From Rhizopus arrhizus (lineage: Eukaryota; Mucoromycota; Mucoromycetes; Mucorales; Rhizopodaceae), in the NCBI GenBank assembly GCA_024220505.1, contig JAKZZE010000033.1:186001-250000 (forward strand): 64,000 nucleotides of DNA, given 5' to 3'. The position numbers were made by a program, and so were the translations under genes. The notes beneath the pieces are model-generated. The model was given only the letters and a program-made list of their open reading frames with translations, had not been told where the DNA came from and made no database searches. The first letter of the stretch is position 1; each line of letters starts with the position of its first letter. Shown piece after piece: positions 13,021 to 25,445 of the stretch.

Positions 13021-16000
13021 TCATTTTTCAATATCCCAAGTAAAACCACAGTTTCTTTCCATCGCCCACTGTTTAAGTAAACATAAAAGTGACCAGCCAT
13101 CCACAGGTTCGTTATTGGGGTTACTAAATGATTCTAGTGACCCACTATTTACATTCCGATTAAATAGGTTATCTACTGCTAAAATAATCACTTTGCATCT
13201 ATCATACATCATTTTATATACGCCCACATAAATTATATCCTTTTTAGGCTTATACCTCGCTCTAGATAACGTAACGTTCCATCTTCTAAAGTCAATCAAG
13301 AATTTACTTTGATAGCTATTCAATTTACAAGTATAGCAAGCAATAACCAGGTCACATTCCTGGCCTTGCATCTTATCAACCGTGCCTACTGGAACAGTTT
13401 CAGAAAGACCACTTAACTTTCTCTTTATAGCCACACACTGTTTCACATAAGGAGCGACGACCATGACCTTGGGTGCATCCATACTCTTACTGGCCGGTAC
13501 CAGTCTAGAGTCTAATCCTTTCTTCAGTGACTTTAGATAACTGTTGACTAGCAGATGCACAATGTTGGCTTCTTCCTCAAGCACATTATGCATCCTGTCC
13601 TCTGGAATTTTCACATTCACAAGCGAAAATGCATGTGAAGGGTCAAGGATAGATTTCACCAGATTATTTTTGATGGCTTCACTGTTCAAGTGAAGTGTCA
13701 GCTTTGGATAGCGTGAGATGAAGTCAGGACCATACACCTTCTGAAAGAACTCATTCAGTTCCTTATTCATCCGCCAGTTATCTTTAAGCTGTAGTGTGTT
13801 GGGACCAAATTGATTTGCAGATGCCTTTTCTAATATAAATGAATCGGTCGATATTGCACAGTTGTTCTCTGTTCTCATTAAGCATTGCTGAATAGAACCA
13901 TACAACAGAGGATCTTGAACTGTCTTTGTTACTTGAGAATAATCATTTGCCAAGATAGGACCTAGTTGCTATGTGTGATAAAAGCAAAGAAGGGTTAGTG
14001 GATCCTACTTGTAACAGACGACGTACCATGTGATCTCCTGCAATAATAAGCTTTCCGTGTGGACGAGAAAGGCATGCGATTGCCAACAGTGCATCTGATA
14101 CAAGCAGCTGGGAACTCTCGTCCACAATCATCATCTCACATCCTTTAAATGTCTTCCACTTGTCCTTGATGTTGTTCCAGCTGTAAACCGTGGTTCCCAT
14201 CACAAAAATTCTTATCCCATGATTCTTCTTTAGTTTGTTGACTGCCGTAATAGACTCTTGCCATTTGACATAGGTAATGTCAGATTCAGATGATTGTGGA
14301 TCCTTTTGGTAAGTTGCAAATATAATAGAAAACAAGTCTTCAAAGCCATGTCTTTTTTGTATTAATTCGATACGTTTAAGTAGATTGATGATTGCATCAT
14401 TTGTAAATGCAGTAATACCAATCAAAAGATCCTTTGAACCATTATGGTCAATAAAGCACTTGATGTACCAATTGATAAAAAGAGCTAAAAATTCTGTTTT
14501 GCCAGAGCCCTACAGTATCATTAAGACCCAAAGCTACCTTTTCTTTCATTCGACTTACAGGTGGACCCCAAACGATTTGCAGACGCTTTTTGAAAATACG
14601 GTCAGTAATAGCTTTTTGAGAAGGCGACATAGCAAAAGCATCACGAAGTTTTTTAGCGGTAAGTGATGCTTTGAAATTGATTTCATCAATCACATTCTTT
14701 TTTGCCCAACCATTAGGATCTTTGATCAATTCCTATATGAATTGTAGAGGTTAAATCCTTGTTTACAGTGCGCTTCTTTTACTTGCAATTGTATCCTCAT
14801 AATCGCCTTCTCTATCCATTCTTGTTAGAGCATCAATCGTCTTTTGGGTAGTAAAATCAATGTAGCGTTTATAGAGACGATAAGATTTTGCAGGTCTTCC
14901 GAGCGTTCCTTGTTTATTGAGTGTAAGTATACCCTTTTCAACGTTGATATCAACCACATTAACACATGGAATTGGCTTTTTCTGGTACTTTGTGGTGCTC
15001 ATGTAGAAAAGATCAGAAAATTTTATTGTTTTAATGATACTCTAGAATTAATGGGTTAAATCACAGTATTCATAGAATAATACAAGGCCTTTCCTTACCT
15101 CTCGATTATCTGCAACGAGTATATATTGCTGCCAATCGTTCATGATCAAACGATCGAGCCTTTCGTGATAATCACCTCCATCTCCAGTACCAATGACCTT
15201 GAATTGTATGTTCACTTCGAATTGACTAATTCGATGCTCTGATATAAACTGAAGGATCAGACTAGAAGAGGATTGATAGGATTTGTACCCTTCCAACATG
15301 GCCAAGTCAGCAATACGATCTTTTCGATGACTATCACAAGCAGATATGCATTCCAACTGCTTAAAGAACACAAGCTTTGCCAACACGGTGTGGTTAAAAG
15401 GAAGGACGTCAGGCCATTTGAATGGTTTACATGCTAACGGAAATAGTTCTACGTTGTAGGCCTCCATGTGTTCATCAGCCAATTCCCAATAGGTATCAAT
15501 GATTTCATTAAAGCAAAGATGCCTTTCCCGGAAGCACCGTTCAATTGATTGGTCTTTACTTTTGTGGTTGAGATCATCGTACTGACCTTTATGCCAGCAG
15601 CTGTGAATCTTGTCGATGTAGAGGTTTCGAATGTCATGTGTACCAGACTTGAAGCCTCTTGACATCCAACGTGCCACTTCAGGAAGCTCATAAAAGCCAG
15701 CAATAGGTAACGCAATATTTTCCTCAAGCAAATGCTCAAGGCTAACAAATCTTCTGACAGTGGACGTCTTTTGGATGTCTTCCATCCCCGGAAAGACAAC
15801 AACACCCGGAAGACCCAAGAGCTGTGTATCCTGAAACAAAACCACCAAACATCTCATGGCGTTTTCAATGATCTCTTGGACTCTGGTTTTTTCCAGTGAG
15901 GTCAAGTATCTTCCTTCAGAAGCAACCAAGATGTACATAAATTTGTAGATGGCTTCCTTTTCTTTATCACTATAAACATAAAACAGACATCGAGATTCGT

Positions 16001-17247
16001 CCTCATCCATCCACTGCAAAACTTCCGTCAAACAGCTTACGAAACTATCCACAAAATTGCAATAAGCAGGACAATCATCCTGTTCAAGTTCTTTGTAACT
16101 TGCACGTACATAATCCATATACGTTTTTGAGGTATTCATTTCTTCAGAACTGGATATATTCAAAGAATAAGCAAATGGTTTTTGAGAATAGGTATCGACA
16201 CAAAAGAAAAGGTAGATTATATGATCAGCCTCTTTGGCCGTCAAAACAGTGGCACGGCCTAAAAACCTTGGCTCTTGATCCTGATAAGATTCTAAATATT
16301 GTTTTACACCCGTTCGATCTCTGCTGTTAGTATCATTCAGGTTCAGGTTCTGAAGTAGATCCGAAAGGTCTTCAATGTCACCCGGAGATCCTTCTCTGAT
16401 CGTCGTCAACTTTTCTTGGTTCATATAAGGGAGCGATCGGATGGTTCCTTTGGAATCATTTTTACACTGAGCCAAAAATGGACATGTGGCACATCTCTTT
16501 GCCAAGTGCCATTCTGGGTCCTCGCGTTTGAGAATAGCAATGATTTCTTCTGTATAAAACAGCTTGATTTTACCAAGCATGAGGTCGATACGGAATAACT
16601 CTGGTTTGTCCATGTCGCTGGGTAACCATACTCCTCCTAACCTGTCTATTTCCAAATTTCGAATGTCCTTGATAAGGTATTGCAAAAAGAAAGCGTATGA
16701 GCCGACTTGAAATTGATGGGTGTCTGACATGCCTTTGGAAGACTTTGCATCGATAATGAGAATCTTTCGAATCTTGGTCATGGGATCTTCGTGGATGTAC
16801 AGAAAATCAGGAATGAAGCTTCTCATTCTATATGCCTTTGTATCGCCTATGACTTCTGCATAAAATCCTTCCGGCAAAGTAAATCTCAACTGGTATATAT
16901 ACTGTCCGCTCTGAGCTTCTTGCAAGACTTTTTTAAAGTCGGTTGAATAAGTGTGATCAACCATAACTGATTTGTGTTTTTGGAATAAACGATCTTCGAA
17001 TGTGTTGCCACGTTCGAGTTGTAAATTCTTTAAGGAACTTTCAAGAGTATGTTCATTGACCGGGCGAGGTTTTGAAAGCAAGTAGTAATGCTTTTCGCAA
17101 TTGTAAAAGCTGCCGCTGGCTAGTGACGAAACAGAAAATTTTGCAATATCTTTCTGTTGCTAATTTAAAATAGGAGCAAAATGAATCAAGACAGTAGATC
17201 ATTTATTTTTATTTAAAGCATCAACTTACTATAATATCTTTAGTCAT
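13021..17247 (-). CDS. RecB-like PD-(D/E)XK nuclease fused to SF1 (UPF1/Dna2-type) helicase
   Basis: A seven-exon gene of about 1,300 residues. The start ATG at 17245-17247 begins MTKDII, spliced in frame to QQKDIAKFSVSSL. The N-terminal nuclease shows FYNCEKHYYLL (first Cys), SFIPDFLYI, KILIIDAKSSK and HQFQVGSYAFFLQY, then CATCPFLAQC, the four-Cys pattern of iron-sulfur Cas4/AddB/Dna2-type nucleases. A middle region of about 400 residues follows, including DEDESRCLFYVYSDKEKEA, similar in position to the RNase H-like segment of TM0106-type RecB proteins. Helicase motifs: GPPGSGKT (split by a 49-bp intron at about 14512-14561), MIVDESSQL (motif II), IAGDHMQLGP (motif III, split by an intron), TVDKMQGQECDLVI (V) and NVTLSRAR (VI). 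It should be an ATP-driven DNA or RNA helicase-nuclease. All key motifs are intact. The junction near 14729-14770 has two possible acceptors. Confidence 0.85.
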
Positions 17248-17301
17248 TAATGTAACAAGTCTTTTCAGAAAAAGAAAAAAATAAAAGTACTTTATCCACT
17301 G

Positions 17302-18960
17302 TTATTTATTTATACAACGCTCACTGTTACAATTATGTGTGGAACTCTTTACTGAACTTGAACTTTCGCTTTGAAGTTCTTGTTCTTCAGTTTCAAAAAG
17401 CTTCTCGTTATCTTCAAACTCATCTAAATCTTTTCCTTTAGATTCAGGTATCCATAATATTGTCACCACAAGGCCCAAAAACATAACACCAGCGAGTATG
17501 CCTAATGTTTGAGGCAAAAATGCATGCTCGTTTGGTTTTGTATCATTTACCTCAACCAGAACGTTAAATGCAAATGCTGCGATGATAGCACCTGCCTTGC
17601 CACTAGCTGCAGAAATGCCGTGAGCTGAAGCACGCACTTTGGTAGGAAAGACTTCCCCAGGAATAATAAATGTTGTTGAGTTTGGACCAAAGTTATGGAA
17701 TAGCTGTATTAGTGTGAAGATAGCTATAAAGGCTGGAATAGAATTGTCTCGAAGAGGATAAAATGCACTTGATAATACAATGAATAGAGCTGTACAGACA
17801 GAAAAGCCCATGATTTGTATGGTTCTGCGACCCCATCTTTCAATGAAGATAACTGTAAGATAATAACCAGGTACTGAACCAAGTATTGCTATGATAATCT
17901 GACCTACAGCATTCCAAAATAGGGTTTCATAAGCTGTAGGTTTGTTGGTAAAACCAATAGCACTTAGAACGTAAGTGTTATTTAGTCCAAGTCCATAAAA
18001 GGATATGTCCAGCAAAAACCAAGAGCCTGCCGTCCCTAACAATACTTTGAGATGCTGCCACTGTCCAAAATACTTGCGGAATTCAACCCAGTGATTACGC
18101 TTCTTTGCAGGACCCTCTTTATTTTGCTGAACATCTTCAATTACACCTTCTTTTGAAATAGTAGCTTCTTCAGCCATTTTGACATCACACTTGACATTTA
18201 AAGAGTAGCGTGGTGATTCTGGCATTGTAAATCTCAAGTAGACAGTGGCAAATGCGGGTACCGCTCCAAGACCAATACACAGTCGCCAGACGTAATCAAT
18301 GTTTGCAGAATCTGCATAGATGGCTTCTTTAAAAATAGCCAGGATGATGATGGTAACTAAAGCGGCGACAAGGGTACCTATACCTTGCATGGAAAATATA
18401 AGGGCTAACATCATACCTCGCTTTCCTGCCGAAGACCACTCAGAGGTGATTGTAGCAGACATAGGGTAATCACCACCGATACCGACACCCAGAAAAAGTC
18501 GCCAGAACCCCAAAAAACCAAGAACGGTAACCCCCCGTACTGCGGAGGCTGCAGTAGCACAATTGATGGTTCCAACAATGATAATAAGAAGCTCGAATCC
18601 ATATATTCTTCGTCCAAATATGTCACCCATGAATCCAAACGCCAATTGACCAATCAGTGTGCCAACAGAAGCCATGCCTTTGACAACACCTTCAATTTCT
18701 GCTGGTACGTTGCCGCCATTGCTGGGATAATACACATACCCGATCATTGGCATAACCAAGTTGATAATAAATACATCGTACGAATCTGTAAAGAATCCTG
18801 CACCAGAGGTAAAGATTGTACGTAAAACAAACCAATCGGGTCGTCTTTGTTTTTTATCAAGAGTTTCTAATGCCTCGAGTCTTTTTTGTTTAAGTAAAGC
18901 TTGGGGGATTTTATTAAAATGGTTTTCTTGCTGTATTTCTTGTTGTGTTTCTTGTTGCAT
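17302..18960 (-). CDS. PHO84: High-affinity inorganic phosphate:H+ symporter (MFS, PHO84 type)
   Basis: Intronless, 552 residues, close to the usual length for the family. Twelve hydrophobic segments fall in two blocks separated by a hydrophilic loop of about 55 residues. Diagnostic blocks: IFTSGAGFFTDSYDVFIINL in TM1, the GDIFGRRIYGFE loop typical of MFS carriers, GVGIGGDYPMSATITSE in TM4 (the phosphate:H+ symporter signature), FTMPESPRYSLNV, and NFGPNSTTFIIPGEVFPT followed by RASAHGISAASGKAGAI. The N-terminus is Gln/Glu-rich. It imports phosphate across the plasma membrane. It is divergent from the ChAPs gene across a 357-bp shared upstream region. The neighbouring helicase gene on the same strand starts only 54 bp downstream of its stop codon. 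Confidence 0.95.
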   Translation of the reverse strand: MQQETQQEIQQENHFNKIPQALLKQKRLEALETLDKKQRRPDWFVLRTIFTSGAGFFTDSYDVFIINLVMPMIGYVYYPSNGGNVPAEIEGVVKGMASVGTLIGQLAFGFMGDIFGRRIYGFELLIIIVGTINCATAASAVRGVTVLGFLGFWRLFLGVGIGGDYPMSATITSEWSSAGKRGMMLALIFSMQGIGTLVAALVTIIILAIFKEAIYADSANIDYVWRLCIGLGAVPAFATVYLRFTMPESPRYSLNVKCDVKMAEEATISKEGVIEDVQQNKEGPAKKRNHWVEFRKYFGQWQHLKVLLGTAGSWFLLDISFYGLGLNNTYVLSAIGFTNKPTAYETLFWNAVGQIIIAILGSVPGYYLTVIFIERWGRRTIQIMGFSVCTALFIVLSSAFYPLRDNSIPAFIAIFTLIQLFHNFGPNSTTFIIPGEVFPTKVRASAHGISAASGKAGAIIAAFAFNVLVEVNDTKPNEHAFLPQTLGILAGVMFLGLVVTILWIPESKGKDLDEFEDNEKLFETEEQELQSESSSSVKSSTHNCNSERCINK

Positions 18961-19317
18961 TTATAGTTTTTACATATAAAAAGAAAGGATGGACAAAAAA
19001 AAAAAGCAAGAGAGGTATAGAACTGTAGTTTTTATATATATATTTTTGGTATCAATGAAATGTAGCCAACCAAGCATATCTTGAAAGACGAAATGTTGAT
19101 ACTAAATCTAGATTTACCAATGACCAATACAATTTAGAAAAATGCATAAATGTATATTATAGACTTGATTGACATGATAAAAACATACTAAGTTTATCTT
19201 TGATTGGTTTGTCAAGTTTTATAAAACAAAAATTGATGTCGGGGTTTGAATGAATTAAGGTCTGTTTGGCGCTTGTCTAAAACTCATTCCTTTCCCTTTT
19301 TAATCAACACTGTAACT
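18961..19317. promoter_or_regulatory. Shared divergent promoter between PHO84-like and ChAPs genes
   Basis: The 357 bp between the two start codons must serve both directions. It contains CCAAT-box words in both orientations (GACCAAT near 19119, GATTGG near 19202) and a perfect 14-bp palindrome, TAAATCTAGATTTA, at 19103-19116. I see no CACGTG Pho4-type E-box. Function of the palindrome is unknown. Confidence 0.5.
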
Positions 19318-22055
19318 ATGGCGGATACTCTTAAAGACGTCCCAGAGTTTTTTGAAAACGAGCTTGGCGAATCTATTACTGCTCGTACTGATGCTTTGGG
19401 TAATTTCATTATTAGTGCTGCTCTCATCTTTTTCATACTTTATTAACGCGCTATTTTCTTTATTGTCTCTCAGGTACATTTCGCGAATTAGGTCCTCCCG
19501 ACTTGTGCCATATTGTCAAATTCCACTCTAAACCTGGAATGAAAGAGGTATGTGAATGTGTAATTTGTATTATTGAATTACTAAATTGAATATTTTTTTT
19601 TACAATATTGTTAGCTTGGCAGTTATCATTATGTTTCAGGTGTTGACGCTTCGTCATCTGCAACATTAGCAGCTTATTTAAATTCATTGACATATTCTTT
19701 GGTAATTTGAACAAATACATGAAAATAATGTAATTGTATTTACTTGTTCTCGAGTAGGACGAAACCCAGTCTTGGTTTTCTAAATCGAATGCTTGGCGAA
19801 TTCGCTCAGGCATATACTGGTATATATAATCCGCCAAGAAAAAAAAAAAAAATAGATACAATTAAACTTAATTAAAACAGCTGCTTCAATGCCTTTTCTC
19901 GAGTGGATGTTCGAGTCGAAGTGAAGATTCCGGGAGGTGTAGAAAGCTATTTTGTTGATATTAGAGGAGAAAGGTGAGTAAGATGATCATTAGTTTGTGA
20001 AACTTAACACGCTATGTAGGCATGAGGCGACAGCAGCCATTTGGCAAGAGACTTACTTATCTGCAGTATTACGTGCTATTCTATATTCTGATGACAGCTA
20101 TTACAGATTAGCAGGCTATCGTAAAATTGATCCCATCACTAGTTTGACAGCAGAAGCACGATTTTTGGAAGCCGTGGAAGCACTCTTTTGGAGAGGATGG
20201 CAATTGGGCAGCAACCCAGAGATTCAGACAGCTACTACCGTTCACAACCATTTAACATCAGGAGTAATGAAATACTTTGGGGACAGTTTCAGATATGGTC
20301 CAGCTATAGAGTTATTTGAAAAATTGAGGAAGAAGGATCCAGAAGCTGGAGCATTATTAGCACAATCTTATATTGGCCAGAACAAAGAGATAGAAGCAGT
20401 ACAAATTTTGAATCACGATTTAAAGCGGTTGCCTATAAGCTATGCTCTTTTGCATGTTCAAGTGGATTTTCTTCGAAGCAAAGTAAGAGACTAGTATTAC
20501 AATCTTCTATGAGGAATGATTGAACGTTTTATTTTTGATTAGGGCGAATCTCAGATGGCGTTAAAGCTTGCTAAATTTGCAGTCAATACAACACCTTCTG
20601 AATTTCTTACTTGGGCGAAGTTAACTGAAGGTAATTATCATAAAGAGCATAATACAGATGGTTACTGATGAATTTTTCTATAAAAAAAAGTCTACATTGA
20701 TCTTGAGGATTATAAAAATGTAAGTTACCATTACTGTTATCATTCAATATAGAAATTAACAAATTATAGGCTTTGTTGACCTTAAATTCATGTCCTATGT
20801 TCACATATAGCGAACGCGATATGCACAGAATGCCAGCACCGATAAAAACACACCTTCCCATTAAAATAGATATTTTAAATTCCGGAATTATGGAAGAAGA
20901 TGCAGCAGGAAGAGAAAACGAAATAGACCCAAATCTTTCTCGTCTTCCCGCACCTGCTTTACACGGCACTTTTGCAAAGGCCTATTCACTCTTGACACGA
21001 TTAGTAAGCAAAATTGGATGGGATAATTTATTGAAATGCAGATCCGAAGTCTTTGTAATGGAAGAAGAGTATCGTATGCAAAAAGCAAAAGAGGACAGTC
21101 AAAAAACAAGTCCTTCTGTCAATAATGATTCCGAAGAAAAGCCAGAAAGTAATGACAATAATAATGAAACAGAGACTGCTACAATCGATGTAGAAGCAGA
21201 AAATAAAGAGACCAAGAAGGAAGACAAGGAGACCTTAGAAAATGAGCTCACTGAAAATATGGAGACGGTTGATTTAAATGATGAAGAAGATAAAGAAAAT
21301 ACACCAATCGAGGTTCCTCATACTCCTCTAGTACGCCCAGAACAAGTTGCGGAAGATAAATCAAAGGTAAGAAAGGATAATAAAAAAGAAGAATGTGTAT
21401 TAATAGATATTAGTCTGATAATGGTGACGGAAACAATGTATCCATCCAAAATCTTCCTCATCCAAATGATGGTGTCAGTTTCACGTTTAGCAATAAGCGT
21501 CTTTGTGAGCGCTGGCTAGACAATTTGTTTATGGTATTGTATGAAGACTTGCGCATATACACTTTTTGGAAAACTGAGGCAGCACATTATCGTGCACAGC
21601 AAATGCCTTATCGCAAAACCGGCGCAGAATGGGAGTTATTAGGCGATCTTGCTCTTAGACTATGGCATGAAAATGATGCCAAAGATGCATATGAACAATG
21701 TTTGGATCATAAATTCTCTGCTAAATCCTGGATGAAGCTTTTGGAAATTTATGTCTCAGAACCAAATGTTCAGAGAGCTCTTTTAGCAGCTGTCAAGCTA
21801 ACAGTATATCATGAAAGATGGTATCATGAGATAGTGGTAAGCTTAAGCCTTTTATAAAATAATTCAATTCCCTCATTATTATCGTAGTATCCTAGTGAAA
21901 TTGCTCGTAATCTTAATATCCTTATTCGCAGAGAAGGTCTCTCTAAAATGCAAAATATGTTGACTTCTATGAATTTACCTCGACCAGTTCAGCAATTGAT
22001 GACTAGATATTTTGACTATGCAGAGCTTTTTAAAGTAGAAGGATACGAGTTTTAA
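19318..22055 (+). CDS. ChAPs-family exomer subunit (Bch1/Bud7/Chs6-like)
   Basis: A multi-exon gene (start ATG 19318, stop 22053-22055). An in-frame ATG exists 72 bp upstream, but MADTLKDVPEFFENELGES is the conserved family start in my judgement. Conserved blocks: GTFRELGPPDLCHIVKFHSK, GSYHYVSGVDASS, WRIRSGIYCCFNAF, RVDVRVEVKIPGGVESYFVD, AAIWQETYLSAVLRA, then TPR-like helices (GPAIELFEKLRKKDPEAGAL), ALLTLNSCPMFTY, and near the end WYHEIVYPSEIARNLN with a terminal YAELFKVEGYEF. An acidic low-complexity insertion (about 21060-21360) sits in the middle. ChAPs proteins bind Chs5 and Arf1 and carry cargo such as chitin synthase from the trans-Golgi to the plasma membrane. The frame appears intact. 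Confidence 0.93.
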
Positions 22056-22291
22056 AAGAAAAATATAATAGCAATACTCAGATAATATAATTTAATATGT
22101 AAATTGAATTCCATTAAAGAAAAAAGAAAAAGGAGGAAACTTCTCTTCCTTTGTAACAATCTAAACAATATTTTCTGCTATCACTTTTGTGGCTACATAA
22201 CAAATTAAAATATCTGGGGAGGTTTATTTCGATTAAAGTCTAATATACAGTTATGGCAAAAACAAAAACAAAACAAAAAAATGCACTAAAA

Positions 22292-24897
22292 TCAACCACT
22301 ATGTTTCATGAACTCTTCCCATTCATTCCATGTAACTCCACTTGGCACATCCCATAAAGGCACATCTGATTTCAAGCTTGATAGATTGAAGTCTTGTAAG
22401 AAATTTTCATTGTTTATGGTAAATAATTCTGAATGAAAATCAACGTTACTACTATCCCACTGCTGCTGTTGCTGCTGATGTTGTTGTTGTTGTTGTTGTT
22501 GTTGAATAGACTCTGTTTCGTTGCTATGAACATCCAATGATCCTTTTAAAAATCCAGCAAAATTCAAAGAAAAGTTGAACATGTCTTCGGGTCGAGTACT
22601 ATTCAAACTTAGACTGCTTGTCATAGATGCAATTTTAGTATGCAAAGGATGATGTTGATGGACTATTTCTTGGGTTTCTTTAGATGGCAAAGTTTCCCTA
22701 GTAATTATAACTGGCTGAATGGTGTCCGATGAAGGTGATAGAGCACATTTGAATGAATGGGAACGGTTAATTGCTTCAAGTGGTATATGATATGCGGAGG
22801 CAACGGCAAGCAAGATCTTGGCTGTACGCGTAAGGCATACATCCGGCCCATACATATACAGCCTTATACATCGATTTAAAGCTTCTTGTCCTTGGCGTTT
22901 GAGTATTTCATTTTCTCCTCTTGCATTATGTAAAAATATAACGGCTGCTTGAAATATACAGCTACAATAATGGCGGGTTACCTAATGCATGAACAATTAT
23001 AATACTTACTAAGTAATTGGACTCCAAGGGGCACTTATAAATGTACGTTTGGTTTCCATTTCTGCAAAATCTAATATATGATGTGCAGCACTTGTGCATA
23101 TACCAAGTGCTTTAAATACAAATTCAGGATCTTCTGTGTCGGCGTTGATAAATGGTCTATATATAAAAATCAAAAGGGTAAAATAAGACATGTTAACCAA
23201 CGGTAAATTCTCATGAATCCCGGATCTTGAGAAATTTTCCGTCATAACAGATTGCTTCCAGAGATTAAGACTGTGCTCCAAGCTATGAATGACTTCTTTA
23301 CTTCTTTGTTGTCGAGCTTTGGCCGAATAGAGTGCAATGAGAACTTGACCAAGTAATTTCGTAATACCAATAAAGGGACTGTGTCCATGATAAACTGGGA
23401 TCTGTTGTTCCAATGCAGTATACGCCTGAAGGAGGAGTGGAGGTATGGTTTGAGCCCGTGTACGAAGTAGACTTGTGCCCAGTTCATAAGGTGAAGGGAA
23501 TTTGACATCAAATTCGTCATCATTGATGGTCATCGGCCGACCAAGCTGAGCAGAACCCCACCTATCAATGAAATAGCACGAATACCATAATCGTCTTCGA
23601 AGTTCAATCTCATAACCTGGAATCTTCCAATTCGAACAATCAAGATGAAGCCCCATATCTTGAGCTAAGCGAATAGCCATACCAGAGATAAACCTGTTCT
23701 ATATCTAAGTAAAACTATAAATATATTGTTATTATCATTTTACCAGTAACTCATGTCTTCATCCTCGTTTTCTACTTCATCTTCTACATACATACTAAGT
23801 ATTAAAAGTGCTTGTATTGTAGAAATTAAAGGCCTTTTATATGAAATGCCAACGATTTGATATGCCTTGTCTTTTAGATGCTTTCTTATAGTCATAAGTT
23901 CTTTTGATGTGATTCTACCTTCAAAGTCGTCTGCAGAAGCAATCATGGATCCCAGGAAAGCAATAGAATAAGTCAAGTATTTATCGGGTGAAGATGAATT
24001 GTGAAAATAATATTGTTCCAAAAATTCAATTTTGTTTACAACTGCACAGCCAGTATGTATTCGAGTAAAATAGCTAATATAATTAGTAAAACATCATAGG
24101 ATTCACAATATCTTGTTACTAAAAAATCAAAAGATCGGCTATTTCATGAGTGATCAACGTCATGTCTTCAAAAATCTTGATTCTTTCTGGTATTGGCCCG
24201 TTCAATTGAGTATTTTGAGTTTGTTGAACCTCTTTTGCTTTCATGATAACATTTTCTTCATTGTCATCATTTAGTTTTTGTATAAACCAGGAGGGTTTAT
24301 CAAAGAGTTGAACTTTTCTATTATTTTTCAATAGATCTTGATCAATTAGATGCATCCCTGAACTAGATCCTATATATCGTATGTTTTGATAATCTTTAAC
24401 AGTTAAATTATTCATCTGTTGCTGAAGCGATTCTATCCCATCAGATATAGTAGAGCAGGCGTTTTCATCTTTTTCATATAAAAAATTCAACTATCGTATC
24501 GTGTGCGCATATATAGTAACATACCAGAACAAATGCCGCTATTGTTCGTATCGGTGCCTTCTTCATTGTTCTCTTTTGGCATATATTTCAATGCGTTTTG
24601 CTTTTGTTTAGCCATTTTCTGTACCAAGATTTCCATATGTCTCACTCGATTCTCAAGCATTGATGTATAACTTCTACCTAAAGATCCTTCTTTTGTTTGA
24701 TTTGATGAATAAACGCAATCTACCCGAGCTTGTTGACATTTGGTGCAAGGTTGTTTTATACAGCCATCGCACCGAGACCTTTTTTGGCGACATAAATCAC
24801 AGCTTCTTTTTGATTTCTTACGCTTTGTCTTTGGAATGACAATCTTTTCGTTAGTTGTGTTATTTTTATTGTTGATTGCAGGTGCGATTGGAATCAT
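22292..24897 (-). CDS. Zn2Cys6 fungal transcription factor with Fungal_trans domain
   Basis: Six or so exons. The N-terminal zinc cluster reads CDLCRQKRSRCDGC, IKQPCTKC, QQARVDC, with an extra Cys between the third and fourth ligands, followed by a linker and short coiled coil (SMLENRVRHMEILVQKMA). Clean in-frame splices include a 56-bp intron ending at ATATGAAAAAG and a 46-bp intron joining DLLIFY to YFTRIHTG. The Fungal_trans domain shows SYWFISGMAIRLAQDMGLHL, RRRLWYSCYFIDRWGSAQLG and RPMTINDDEFDVKFPSP. The C-terminus carries an interrupted poly-Gln stretch (about 22460-22505) and acidic hydrophobic segments that may activate transcription. This is the xylanolytic-activator-like class in layout; target genes are unknown. 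Confidence 0.92.
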
Positions 24898-25445
24898 TGT
24901 TGAAAAGAACCTTTTTTTTGGAAAAAAAGCGATTTAATGTAGGGTTTTATGTCATGTCGGAAAACAATTAATCCGCAAGGTTGCTTTTTTCGGGATTTGT
25001 TATTATCAAAGATGTCATGTCGGGCTTGGTTTATCCGTAATAAATATTATTCATGCAAAATGTCGTTATCCAGATTAGCCATGCGTACACCTTTTTCAGA
25101 AAGTATTCCTATATTTTTGGAAAAAATTTCATACACTCGAGAGAAAAAAAAACCGTGTGGTGATGGAATTTTATTTACCTTTTCTTTCTTCCTCTTCTTA
25201 TATTTATTCATATTTCAAATAATTTGCTCTTTTCTTTTTCCTTTTCTTTCTCTTTTTTCCCTTCTTGTCCTCTAAGAAGGTTTTTTATTCTCTTACATTT
25301 ATAACTGGCTCTGACAACATTGCACACTTCGTTGCGACATGCTCATTGCCATAAAATTTTAAAAAAAAATAATAAAACCCAGAATTTAATAGTACTCTTT
25401 ACCACCCACCACCATACATCCGTATACTTTACTATAATACGCAAT
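24898..25445. other. Intergenic between Zn2Cys6 gene and the decayed gene
   Basis: Upstream region of the minus-strand Zn2Cys6 gene. Pyrimidine-rich near 25180-25275. It includes two similar words about 55 bp apart (TCATGTCGG near 24952 and 25016). No gene seen. Confidence 0.35.

Noticed and set aside
22440..22510. CAG/CAA-type repeat as a possible expansion locus
   Set aside because: It is an interrupted Gln tract within the Zn2Cys6 activator, common in such proteins.
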